Source: Bacillota bacterium (GTDB lineage: Bacteria; Bacillota; Clostridia; Lachnospirales; Lachnospiraceae). From it: a DNA stretch of 64,000 bases. The stretch spans positions 22,347-86,346 of the forward strand of contig JAEZOB010000020.1 of the NCBI GenBank assembly GCA_023414355.1, read 5' to 3'. Both the position numbers and the translations under genes were made by a program. The notes beneath the pieces were generated by a model. That model was not told where the DNA came from. It did not search any database and saw nothing but the letters and a program-made list of their open reading frames with translations. Shown piece after piece: positions 43,637 through 52,371 of the stretch (position 1 is its first letter; each line of letters starts with the position of its first letter).

Positions 43637-43665
43637 AGGAACAATTATTGAAGATGAAATTATAA

Positions 43666-43722
43666 CCCCCTCGACGCTGAGCGACAGGGGGAATTCTTTC
43701 GGCTCTGGGGAATTGAAAGAAT
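43666..43722 (+). other. two hairpins in the PHP leader
   Basis: CCCCCT...AGGGGG (43666-43691) encloses a small CGC-TGA-GCG stem; directly after it, ATTCTTTC (43694-43701) pairs with GAAAGAAT (43715-43722). The leader also has TAGCCGG/ATCCGGTA near 43782. There is no T-run, so a structured leader is more likely than a terminator. I cannot match a known riboswitch. Confidence 0.5.
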
Positions 43723-43827
43723 GATGTAAAATTATGACAGATAAAATCGAATAGTATATTTATGCAATTCGTATTATATTTATAGCCGGCTTACTTTAAA
43801 ATCCGGTATGAAAGGCGACGAAGTACT

Positions 43828-44511
43828 ATGGGCCTATTTTTATATGAGACGCATCTGCATACCACAGCAGCCAGTGCCTGTGCCCTATTTTCAGGCGAAC
43901 AACATGTCAGATACTACAAGGCGGCGGGTTATGCCGGAATTATCGTAACGGATCATTTTTTCAACGGTAATTGCTGTGTACCGCGAAATCTTCCCTGGGA
44001 AGAACGTGTGGACTTATTCTGCAAGGGTTATGAAGAGGCCAAAGAGGCAGGAGACAGAATTGGCCTGTCAGTATTCTTTGGTTGGGAGGCAAATTTTAAT
44101 ACAACGGAATTCCTGATTTTCGGTCTGGATAAAGAATGGCTGAAGAACCATCCTGAGATTCTTGACTGGTCCATCAAGGAACAGTATGAGCATATCCATG
44201 CGGATGGAGGTTATGTCGTACACGCTCATCCCTTCCGAATAAGGGCCTATATCCCGGAGGTACGCCTGTTTCCTGAATATGTGGATGCGGTGGAGGCAAT
44301 CAATATAGGCAATCGCAGTGAGGTTTTTGACCGTGAGGCTTATCTCTATGCCAAAAAGCATAAGCTGAGAATGACGGCTGGTACCGATGCCCACGGTATG
44401 GAGAATCTCCACAGCGGTGTGGCACTACGAAGACCGGCCGAGAACATTCAGGATTTTATCAATATCATAAAATCAGGCAAGTACGAACTGGTAAAGCCAC
44501 GAACAGATTGA
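43828..44511 (+). CDS. PHP-domain phosphoesterase
   Basis: A 227-aa protein with the PHP metal motifs: ETHLHTTAASACALF at residues 7-21, IVTDHFF near 40, GWEANF near 88, VVHAHPF near 130 and the closing GTDAHG near 190. PHP proteins hydrolyse phosphoesters (histidinol phosphate, nucleotide or 3',5'-bisphosphate substrates); the short length and lack of a polymerase context leave the substrate open. The ribosome binding site AAAGG is distant and weak. Confidence 0.87.
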   Translation: MGLFLYETHLHTTAASACALFSGEQHVRYYKAAGYAGIIVTDHFFNGNCCVPRNLPWEERVDLFCKGYEEAKEAGDRIGLSVFFGWEANFNTTEFLIFGLDKEWLKNHPEILDWSIKEQYEHIHADGGYVVHAHPFRIRAYIPEVRLFPEYVDAVEAINIGNRSEVFDREAYLYAKKHKLRMTAGTDAHGMENLHSGVALRRPAENIQDFINIIKSGKYELVKPRTD

Positions 44512-44666
44512 ATAGACGGAGCGATCTGTCTTTCATAATAAAACTACATGCTACATCGATGATGCTGCATAAAGAATGAGGTGTGAGTGCCTCTGCAGGA
44601 ACACCGTAGTTCTTCTCGTGTTATAATTTACACGAAACATTACAATATGATATAGGAGGTTTCTTA

Positions 44667-45932
44667 ATGAAAAAACCGTTTGTGACATTGGAACAGCTGC
44701 AGGAAATTACTAAGAAATACCCGACTCCCTTCCATATTTATGATGAAAAGGGGATTCGCGAAAATGCGAGAAGGTTATATCAAGCATTCTCCTGGAATAA
44801 GGGCTTTAAGGAATATTTTGCAGTAAAAGCAACACCAAACCCCTATATTCTCAATATACTAAAAGAAGAAGGTTGCGGTGTCGACTGCTCCTCGATGACA
44901 GAATTGATGATGTCGGAAGCCTTGGGCTGTTCGGGAAGCGATATTATGTTTTCCTCCAATGCTACTCCTCCGGAGGAATTTATCAAAGCAACCGAATTGA
45001 AAGCCATCATTAACCTGGACGATTATACCCATATTGATTTTCTTGAAAAGGTGGCAGGTATTCCTGAGACGATCTGTTGTCGCTATAATCCCGGCGGTGT
45101 CTTCAAGACAGCCAACGGAATCATGGACAATCCGGGAGATGCCAAATACGGCTTTACGAAGGAACAGTTGATTGACGGTTTTAAGAGGCTGAAAGAGAAG
45201 GGAGCGAAAACCTTCGGAATTCATTCCTTCCTGGCAAGTAATACTGCAACAAACGAATATTATCCGACGTTAGCAAAGATTTTATTCGAGCTGGCAGTCG
45301 AGCTTAGAGATCAGACCGGTGCGGATATTAAATTCATCAATCTGTCCGGCGGCGTGGGTATCCCCTATAAGCCTCATTCCAAGGCAAACGATATCATGGA
45401 AATCGGCGAAGGAGTAAGGAAAGCCTTTGAGGAAGTCCTGGTACCTGCCGGTATGGGAGATATCGCTATCTTTACGGAGCTGGGACGTTATATGCTGGCA
45501 CCTTACGGACACCTGGTGGCGAAAGCGATTCATGAAAAGCACATTTACAAGGAATACATCGGACTGGATGCTTGCGCAGTCAATCTGATGAGACCGGCAA
45601 TGTATGGTGCATACCATCATATCACAGTCATGGGCAAGGAAAATGAGCCCTGTGACCACAAATATGATATCACCGGCTCTCTCTGCGAGAATAATGACAA
45701 ATTTGCAATTGACCGTATGCTGCCGAAGATTGACATCGGAGATTATATCGTGATCCATGATACCGGAGCACACGGATTTGCCATGGGCTATAACTATAAC
45801 GGAAAGCTGAAATCAGCCGAGCTACTTCTGAAGGAAGACGGAACGGTACAGATGATCAGGCGTGCAGAGACTCCAAAGGATTATTTTGCTACGTTTGACT
45901 TCGATAATATCTTAAAGGGTATTGAATTATAA
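44667..45932 (+). CDS. lysA: diaminopimelate decarboxylase-family protein
   Basis: A 421-aa fold type III PLP decarboxylase. The PLP lysine is in EYFAVKATPNPY near residue 54, the glycine-rich phosphate loop is LSGGVGIPY near 226, and the partner-subunit catalytic cysteine lies in GSLCENNDKF near 345. ELGRYMLAPYG takes the place of the usual EPGR. The family makes L-lysine from meso-DAP; a branch of longer clostridial proteins shares this spelling and could act on a related amino acid. TAGGAGGTTTCTT precedes the ATG. No lysine riboswitch is seen upstream. Confidence 0.85.
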   Translation: MKKPFVTLEQLQEITKKYPTPFHIYDEKGIRENARRLYQAFSWNKGFKEYFAVKATPNPYILNILKEEGCGVDCSSMTELMMSEALGCSGSDIMFSSNATPPEEFIKATELKAIINLDDYTHIDFLEKVAGIPETICCRYNPGGVFKTANGIMDNPGDAKYGFTKEQLIDGFKRLKEKGAKTFGIHSFLASNTATNEYYPTLAKILFELAVELRDQTGADIKFINLSGGVGIPYKPHSKANDIMEIGEGVRKAFEEVLVPAGMGDIAIFTELGRYMLAPYGHLVAKAIHEKHIYKEYIGLDACAVNLMRPAMYGAYHHITVMGKENEPCDHKYDITGSLCENNDKFAIDRMLPKIDIGDYIVIHDTGAHGFAMGYNYNGKLKSAELLLKEDGTVQMIRRAETPKDYFATFDFDNILKGIEL

Positions 45933-46085
45933 ATAATATGCCGATAAATAAAATCAAGATACAAAAATGCTAAAATAAGGTAGTTTGTATTATTCATAAA
46001 ACGAAAGAATATTTTAGTTGTATTGAAGATAAGATATAATGTAACTTTTAAGCCGGCAGACTTTTTACTGCGAGATAATGTAATG

Positions 46086-46114
46086 TTGACAAGAAACAAT
46101 TGATACGATATAAT
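46086..46114 (+). promoter_or_regulatory. greA promoter
   Basis: TTGACA (46086-46091), 17 bases, TATAAT (46109-46114): a consensus promoter 54 bases before the greA start. Confidence 0.85.
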
Positions 46115-46167
46115 ACTTTGAATGTATTGTATATTGTATAAAAAGCAATATGGAGGAAGGGTGTTTT

Positions 46168-46650
46168 ATGGTAGAAAAGAAGAACATATTGACTTATGCG
46201 GGATTACGACAATTGGAAGAAGAGCTTCACGATTTGAAGGTTAACCAGAGAAAAAATGTTGCCCAGAAGATAAAGGAAGCAAGAGAGCAAGGGGATCTTT
46301 CCGAGAACGCAGAGTACGATGCAGCGAAGGATGAACAGAGAGATATCGAAGCGAGAATTGAAGAGATTGATAAGATCCTGAAGAATGCAGAAGTTGTTGT
46401 AGAAGACGAAGTAGATGTTAATGTTATCAATATTGGCTGCAAGGTCAAGATTTTAGATATCGAATTTAACGAGGAACTTGAATATAAGCTGGTTGGATCT
46501 ACAGAGGCTAACAGCTTAAGAGGTAAGATTTCCAATGAATCACCTCTCGGTCAAGCCCTGATCGGAGCAAAGGTTGGGGATGTTGTGAGCGTGGATGCCC
46601 ATGCAGGCACGATGCAGTATAAGATATTGGGAATTCAAAGATCAAACTAA
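46168..46650 (+). CDS. greA: transcription elongation factor GreA
   Basis: The protein is 160 aa. The N-terminal coiled coil begins LTYAGLRQLEEELHDLK and carries the acidic tip (GDLSENAEYDAAKDEQ) that reaches the polymerase active site to stimulate transcript cleavage; the C-terminal FKBP-like domain ends SPLGQALIGAKVGD. I use the ATG at 46168, which follows GGAGGAAGGG; an in-frame ATG at 46150 would overlap it. lysS follows after 78 bases, a common pairing in clostridia. Confidence 0.95.
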   Translation: MVEKKNILTYAGLRQLEEELHDLKVNQRKNVAQKIKEAREQGDLSENAEYDAAKDEQRDIEARIEEIDKILKNAEVVVEDEVDVNVINIGCKVKILDIEFNEELEYKLVGSTEANSLRGKISNESPLGQALIGAKVGDVVSVDAHAGTMQYKILGIQRSN

Positions 46651-46728
46651 TATTTAGATGAAGTAAGCGAGCTTTACCAAGGATTAGACTTGAAGAGAGG
46701 CAGTTTACTGCGATAAGAGGTGAAATTC

Positions 46729-48219
46729 ATGGCTGAGGAAAGAATTCAAACAGAGCAGGATATCAATGAATTACTGAAGGTGAAGAGAACGAAGCTTGCA
46801 GAACTTCAGGAGAATGGGAAGGACCCCTTCCAGATCATGAAGTATGAGGTGACCAATCACTCCAGTGATATCATACAGGATTTTGAGAGCTTTGAAGGAA
46901 AAAGCGTTTCGATTGCCGGACGTGTGATGTCAAAGCGTATTATGGGAAAGGCCTCCTTTTGTAATATCAGAGACTTAGGCGGTGATATCCAGGCCTATGT
47001 CAAGAGAGACGAAGTCGGCGAAGAGCCCTATGCAGAGTTTAAGAAGTATGACATTGGAGATATTGTCGGTATCGAGGGAGAGGTATTTAAGACCCATACC
47101 GGTGAAGTATCTGTCAAAGCAACAAAGGTTGTTCTGTTAACTAAGAGCCTCCAGATCCTGCCGGAGAAATTCCATGGCCTGAAGGATACCGATACCAGAT
47201 ACAGACAAAGATACATTGATTTAATTGTGAATCCCGAGGTGCGTGATACCTTCGTTAAGCGTTCCAAGATCATCAGAGAGATACGCAATTATCTTGATAA
47301 TAAAGAATTCATCGAGGTGGAGACACCGGTGCTTGTGCCGAATGCCGGCGGTGCTGCGGCGAAACCTTTCAATACACATCATAATGCCTTGGATCAGGAT
47401 ATTCATCTTAGAATATCTCTGGAGCTGTACTTAAAGCGTCTGATCGTGGGCGGATTGGAGCGTGTATACGAAATCGGACGTGTATTCCGTAATGAGGGAT
47501 TATCCGTCAGACATAATCCGGAATTCACCTTACTGGAGTTATATCAGGCTTATACTGACTACTACGGCATGATGGATCTCGTAGAAGAGCTGTTCCGTAC
47601 CGTTGCTCAGAAGGTGCTTGGTACCACCACCATCAGCTATGACGGTGTGGAGATCGATTTATCTAAGCCCTTTGATCGACTTACTATGGTAGAAGCAATT
47701 AAGAAGTATGCGAATATAGACTTTAGTCAGGTTCCTGATGAGGCTGCTGCAAAAGCACTTGCGAAGGAGCATCATATCGACTTCGAGGCTAGACATAAGA
47801 GAGGCGATATCATCAACCTGTTCTTTGAGGAATTTGTAGAAGAGCATTTGGTACAGCCGACCTTTATCATGGATCATCCGGTAGAGATTTCACCGCTTGC
47901 TTCCAGAAAGCCGAACGACCCTGATTATACAGAGCGTTTTGAGCTCTTTATCACCCGCAGAGAGATGGCAAATGCATTCTCCGAGCTGAATGATCCTTTG
48001 GATCAGAGAGGCCGCTTTGAAGCGCAGGAAGCTCTTCGTGCAGCCGGTGATGAAGAAGCAAATCAGCTAGATGAGGATTTCTTAACCGCACTGGAATACG
48101 GTATGCCTCCGACAGGTGGCATCGGAATTGGTGTTGATAGATTGGTTATGCTGTTGACGGATTCCATGGCGATCAGGGATGTGTTGTTGTTCCCGACGAT
48201 GAAGAGCTTGGAGAAATAA
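46729..48219 (+). CDS. lysS: lysyl-tRNA synthetase, class II
   Basis: About 496 aa. An N-terminal OB-fold anticodon-binding domain (SIAGRVMSKRIMGKASF), class II motif 1 (VETPVLVPNAGGAAAKPF), motif 2 (RVFRNEGLSVRHNPEFT) and motif 3 (GIGIGVDRLVMLLT) are all present. I use the ATG after AAGAGGTG. The last codons (FPTMKSLEK, stop) lie in a 25-bp sequence exactly repeated at 55106-55130, where the frame continues with five other codons. The gene end therefore appears to have been rewritten by insertion of an element at its 3' end. Confidence 0.97.
   Translation: MAEERIQTEQDINELLKVKRTKLAELQENGKDPFQIMKYEVTNHSSDIIQDFESFEGKSVSIAGRVMSKRIMGKASFCNIRDLGGDIQAYVKRDEVGEEPYAEFKKYDIGDIVGIEGEVFKTHTGEVSVKATKVVLLTKSLQILPEKFHGLKDTDTRYRQRYIDLIVNPEVRDTFVKRSKIIREIRNYLDNKEFIEVETPVLVPNAGGAAAKPFNTHHNALDQDIHLRISLELYLKRLIVGGLERVYEIGRVFRNEGLSVRHNPEFTLLELYQAYTDYYGMMDLVEELFRTVAQKVLGTTTISYDGVEIDLSKPFDRLTMVEAIKKYANIDFSQVPDEAAAKALAKEHHIDFEARHKRGDIINLFFEEFVEEHLVQPTFIMDHPVEISPLASRKPNDPDYTERFELFITRREMANAFSELNDPLDQRGRFEAQEALRAAGDEEANQLDEDFLTALEYGMPPTGGIGIGVDRLVMLLTDSMAIRDVLLFPTMKSLEK
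48190..48214 (+). other. direct repeat, lysS copy (putative att core)
   Basis: The 25 bases from TTCCCGACGATGAAG to CTTGGAGA form the lysS 3' coding end and match 55106-55130 without a mismatch. The first arm-type site lies 71 bases from the repeat start. Confidence 0.85.
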
Positions 48220-48260
48220 ACCCTGTATTTATGCGGGTTTGAGAAAACAAAGGTCAAGAT

Positions 48261-48281
48261 TTACGACCAACTTACGACCAA
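48261..48281 (+). other. arm-type direct repeats, left end
   Basis: TTACGACCAAC and TTACGACCAAA in tandem, period 11. The same motif recurs at 54973, 55176 and 59575 and nowhere else that I noticed in the window. Confidence 0.75.
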
Positions 48282-48285
48282 ATAA

Positions 48286-48350
48286 TAAAGTATATTTGAA
48301 AGAATCTCTTGGAAACGGGGGATTCTTTTTATGCTTCGAAATATACTTTA
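48286..48350 (+). terminator. composite hairpin after lysS
   Basis: TAAAGTATATTT (48286-48297) pairs perfectly with AAATATACTTTA (48339-48350). Inside, AAGAATC (48300-48306) pairs with GATTCTT (48321-48327) before a T-run. It probably ends the greA-lysS transcript. The 340 bases after it hold no recognised feature. Confidence 0.7.
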
Positions 48351-48688
48351 GCTTTCTTATAAGATTATGCGATGGCAGTAGTTCTCTCTGTAGGGCATGC
48401 CCCTGTTTGAAAGCTTAGCCGGTACTCAGTGTATGAACAGGTGGGATGAAGGAAGTTGGGACATGATCCCTTTAGACACGGAAGGTTCACCATCATAGCT
48501 ATTCAGAGGATTTGTAGCCTTTATAAAGAGAAACAAGAGGATGTTTTATAAATTATACCTATTTTTAGCTATTCAGTACAGGATACAATGACTGTCATAC
48601 ACTTTTAGCTCTGTTTATTGAGGTTACTATTTAAAGAAAAGCCTCAAAAATCAATACTTTTAGGCTTGACATTATAGAAGAATTCAAT

Positions 48689-49040
48689 ATGGATAAGTCA
48701 GAAATACTGAAATCATTAGCAGAAATGATAGATAAAAAAGAGGACAGTAACTATGTGATTGAGGAACAGCAGATTGATAAAACACCTATCTGACTCTCAT
48801 TGCGAAAGAGGAAGACGAGTTCATTCCTACGGATCTTGATTTTCAGGCACTTGTTGGTATTCTTCAATATCACAATACAAAAATTTGAATTATGTAGCAA
48901 AAAAGCTAAATGATAATAGGAGAAAATTTTTAGCGGATGCGAGAGATCTTTACAAGAGATTGGTTGGTGCCACCAAGATAAATCTGGCTTTTATTGAATT
49001 GATGGTGGTTGATTGGGCAGATAAATTATTAGGGAAATAA
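48689..49040 (+). pseudogene. small gene broken by two frameshifts
   Basis: Three segments in successive frames read as one protein of about 115 aa: MDKSEILKSLAEMIDKKED at the start, EEDEFIPTDLDFQALVGILQ in the middle and FLADARDLYKRLVGATKI then VVDWADKLLGK at the end. Frame changes fall near 48785 and 48880; stops follow each segment in its own frame. No ribosome binding site is evident. The family is not recognised. It marks the island as decaying. Confidence 0.65.
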
Positions 49041-49285
49041 TGGGATACAGGAAAATGCGATCATATCAATCACTGGTGTGGCTTTTTTTTGCTTTTTCGA
49101 ATTTATAGAAAAGCTACATTTTATCGGTAGAAACTACATTTCGTGCGGTAGAAACTACGTTTCGTGCGGCAAATGGTTTATTTAGATAGAATATGTTACT
49201 CTTATATCAAGGGCACCTGGCTTGAGATATATTGCAAAATAGCCATGTACAGTATATATTTCACATGGAAAGGAATGATTGCAAA

Positions 49286-52246
49286 ATGTTTAAACCACTT
49301 TTTTCATTATTATTAGCCGCGGCAATTTGTATTACGATGATACCGAATGCGGCGTTAGCAGCAAAAACCACATCAGAAAATGAGCCGGTATATCTAGGCA
49401 CAGAGGCAGAGTACCGTACCACTTTTGATGCAATGTTTGATGAGAATGGTCTCCGCGTAGTTGCCATAGGATACAACAGTAATGATGGTAGACTTAGTGA
49501 GAAAGTAGGGCTTGTAGATAAGTACGGAAATTTTGTTGTACAACCCATCTATGATAATATTATTGACAGGTCCGGAGATATTGCCGCTTCTGATTATAAG
49601 CCTGCTCAACCGATCTATTTCTTAGATGGATACGCGCAAGCAGTTCGTGACGGTAAGATGGGGTTACTCAATGTGAAGGGAGAGGAAGTCATTCCCTGTA
49701 AGTATGATTTTGTGGGAATGCCGTCTGAGGGAGTCTGCCCTTTGTATGTATTTAAGAAGAAGTATGGATCGAACAATGAATTCTACCTGGGATATTGGAA
49801 TTTGGAAAAAAACAAGGAAATTGTTGCTCCAAACAAGTATGTCACACCTTTCTTAGACACAGCTCTTAATAATGCAGACGACTATGGTTTCTATAAGAAG
49901 CCCTCCGGTGATTACTTCAGAATTCATGATTTTAATGATGGGCATGCTTTGGTATTCACAGAATCAGGCTATTCGGACAAACTGATTAGTGACTTCAGAA
50001 AGAGCTCGATTATTGATAAGAATGGTAAGGATATCTTAGGGAAAACATATATTACAGGTTTATCCCTTTTATCGTCGAATGATTATCAACAGTATCCCCA
50101 GAAGGGACCTTATTTGTGCTTTTATGAAATGGATGTTAAGCCGGATCAATTCAAGAATTACGAGGTCTGTAAAGCATGGCAGAAGCAGGAGGACATCAAG
50201 AGGGGCAGTTTTAAGTTTGGTGCTTCCGCTTTCTCAGGGTTAGTTGGTCCCAAGGGAGTAATGATTCCTGCAACCTATACGCAAAGTAGCTATCTTGATG
50301 TACAGAAGGCGGAGGTTAGCTTTGGTTTTGCCTACTTTCAGATTATTCCCGATAGCAAGATAATTATCACCACTAATGCAATCAACCCTAAGCTGGAATA
50401 TTATGCTCCTGCGATATCGAACCGATATGGAGTAATCGACATTAACAATAAGAAAGTGATTCCCTTTGGCGAGTATGTGGGATATAACGATGAAAGCAAA
50501 ATATTTGTAAGCGATGGCAGAATTTATGATTCAAAGGGAAAAGAAATCAGTAAACGAAAATATAATCTGCTTTCTTCATTCTTTACAAATGGATATAATC
50601 TGACCATTACATTAAACGGAAAATACAATCATGATTACAACTCAGAGATTATCACTTGGTACTCTGTAAAAGCAGATGGAAAAGAATACAATCTAACGAA
50701 GGCTTTAGGCTTGGGGAAATATGAGAAGGAGTTTGCCGGAAAGAGTGATTTTAACACCAGAGGCTATATCTGGTTACAACGACAGGGTAAAAAGTGGGGG
50801 CTTTATGATTATAAAGGCAAGACGATAATAAAACCCACTTATGACAAGGTTGATTATGCAGTATGGAGTAACGGTGAGAATGGTAATGCTATCGTTACCA
50901 AGAGCGGCAAGTCAGGGATAGTCAGCAACGCAGGGAAAGAGATTGTACCCTGCAAGTACGATGGTTTTAGAGACCTTGGGGGTAATATTAATAAGGTTGA
51001 TCAGGAGATGCGCCCCTCTGTAATAGGTATGGATGGGAAAGATGGAACAGGTGTAATCGATTACATGACAGGTAAGATAATTATACCTGCAAAGTATCAA
51101 TCAGTGGAAGCATATGTAAGCAAGAAATCTAAGGATGCAGAATATAGTATCGATGTCTATCATGTAAGAACAGGGGGTAAAACTCTGATACTCGACGAGA
51201 ATGGAAAAGAAATCTTCTCCACCTCTGAAAACTTCCGTGAAGTATCGGGTGGCCTTAATCACTATAACGATAATTCTGGTTACTTTGATAGCAAAGGTCA
51301 TATCATATACCCCGGTTCTCTGGATGCAGTTTATAACTTGGAGATATTTGATAGTTATACTATCTATATAAAGGATAAGAAAGTATATCGTGTTTCTGCA
51401 AACTACTTGGAGCCTGATTATAAATATAAGACTTATTCCCCAAGTTCCTCTAAAGACAAAAAGGAGATAGAGACTTACGCAAATAGTCAGAAGGAAGCTC
51501 ATCGAAAAGCTCATGATGAAGCAGTTGGGAATCCATATCAGCAAAAGATCATATATAAAGAACCCTTCGCTTCCTTCAGAACAGTAGTAGATAAGATCAC
51601 CTATAAAGTTGGTGAAGCTTTTGAAACAGAGGGCTTTAAAGCAGTATGGGTGGATACTTATGGAAATGAGACTGATATCAGTAATGAGATTACCTTTGAT
51701 GTCAATGGAACAAAGATTTATGATGGTTACAAATTTACTGTCGCAGGAAGTAAGACAGTGAATTGCTCCTATCAGGGAGAAAAGCGGAACAGCTTTAAAA
51801 TCAGTGTAATCAGCAAAGATGCCAAATATCTTGCGGATGGGGATTACTATATCAAAATATTAGATAAGTATGTCTCAATGGTAGGTTCTCGTTACCTGGA
51901 GCTTTCGGATAAAAAACCGGACGAACCCTTTACGGTGAAGCAGATGTTTGTCGACGAGGATGGATACTATATTTATAAAATCATGTTTGATGGTGGTTAT
52001 GTCTATCAGCCCTCCAGCAAGAATGGCGACCAGCTTATGGTATCAACCTCTAGCGGAGCTCCTCACCAGTGGAGAATTGCACAGTATAGTAATTTCTGTA
52101 CGATAAGAGATGCAGGTAAGCAGAAGCTACTCGTCAATGCCTCCGGACAAAGCAGCAAGAATGGTACTCCGGTTACTGTTTGGGAGTATTCCGGTAGTGC
52201 TCCCGATCATGCGAAGCTTTCATTTATCAAAGCAGACACTAAGTAA
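49286..52246 (+). CDS. secreted WG-repeat protein with Ig-like and ricin-type C-terminal domains
   Basis: About 986 aa from the ATG at 49286, after AAAGGAATG; in-frame ATGs at 49232 and 49265 would add residues ahead of the signal peptide. MFKPLFSLLLAAAICITMIP with AALAA is a Sec signal. At least six WG-type repeats follow, such as GLLNVKGEEVIPCKYDFVG, WGLYDYKGKTIIKPTYDKVD and GIVSNAGKEIVPCKYDGF. An Ig-like bacterial domain (ITYKVGEAFETEGFKAVW) comes at about 785-865 and a ricin-B-like domain (GGYVYQPSSKNGDQLMV, DAGKQKLLVNAS) at about 870-980. No wall anchor is seen. The likely role is an extracellular binding protein. Confidence 0.85.
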   Translation: MFKPLFSLLLAAAICITMIPNAALAAKTTSENEPVYLGTEAEYRTTFDAMFDENGLRVVAIGYNSNDGRLSEKVGLVDKYGNFVVQPIYDNIIDRSGDIAASDYKPAQPIYFLDGYAQAVRDGKMGLLNVKGEEVIPCKYDFVGMPSEGVCPLYVFKKKYGSNNEFYLGYWNLEKNKEIVAPNKYVTPFLDTALNNADDYGFYKKPSGDYFRIHDFNDGHALVFTESGYSDKLISDFRKSSIIDKNGKDILGKTYITGLSLLSSNDYQQYPQKGPYLCFYEMDVKPDQFKNYEVCKAWQKQEDIKRGSFKFGASAFSGLVGPKGVMIPATYTQSSYLDVQKAEVSFGFAYFQIIPDSKIIITTNAINPKLEYYAPAISNRYGVIDINNKKVIPFGEYVGYNDESKIFVSDGRIYDSKGKEISKRKYNLLSSFFTNGYNLTITLNGKYNHDYNSEIITWYSVKADGKEYNLTKALGLGKYEKEFAGKSDFNTRGYIWLQRQGKKWGLYDYKGKTIIKPTYDKVDYAVWSNGENGNAIVTKSGKSGIVSNAGKEIVPCKYDGFRDLGGNINKVDQEMRPSVIGMDGKDGTGVIDYMTGKIIIPAKYQSVEAYVSKKSKDAEYSIDVYHVRTGGKTLILDENGKEIFSTSENFREVSGGLNHYNDNSGYFDSKGHIIYPGSLDAVYNLEIFDSYTIYIKDKKVYRVSANYLEPDYKYKTYSPSSSKDKKEIETYANSQKEAHRKAHDEAVGNPYQQKIIYKEPFASFRTVVDKITYKVGEAFETEGFKAVWVDTYGNETDISNEITFDVNGTKIYDGYKFTVAGSKTVNCSYQGEKRNSFKISVISKDAKYLADGDYYIKILDKYVSMVGSRYLELSDKKPDEPFTVKQMFVDEDGYYIYKIMFDGGYVYQPSSKNGDQLMVSTSSGAPHQWRIAQYSNFCTIRDAGKQKLLVNASGQSSKNGTPVTVWEYSGSAPDHAKLSFIKADTK

Positions 52247-52371
52247 ACGCGATCCAATTCGTGAGGTTAATGGTTTTATTGATTGAAATATATTATTATT
52301 ACGTCGAGCTCTAGAGTAAGGGTTATGTTGCAAAAGAAGTTGCCAGTAAAAATGTAAGGAGGAATTATCCT

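Noticed and set aside
44512..44666. Lysine riboswitch upstream of the lysA-like gene
   Set aside because: The spacer is too short and lacks the multi-helix core.
49394..49609. Short minus-strand frame inside the WG-repeat gene
   Set aside because: Antisense shadow without start signals.
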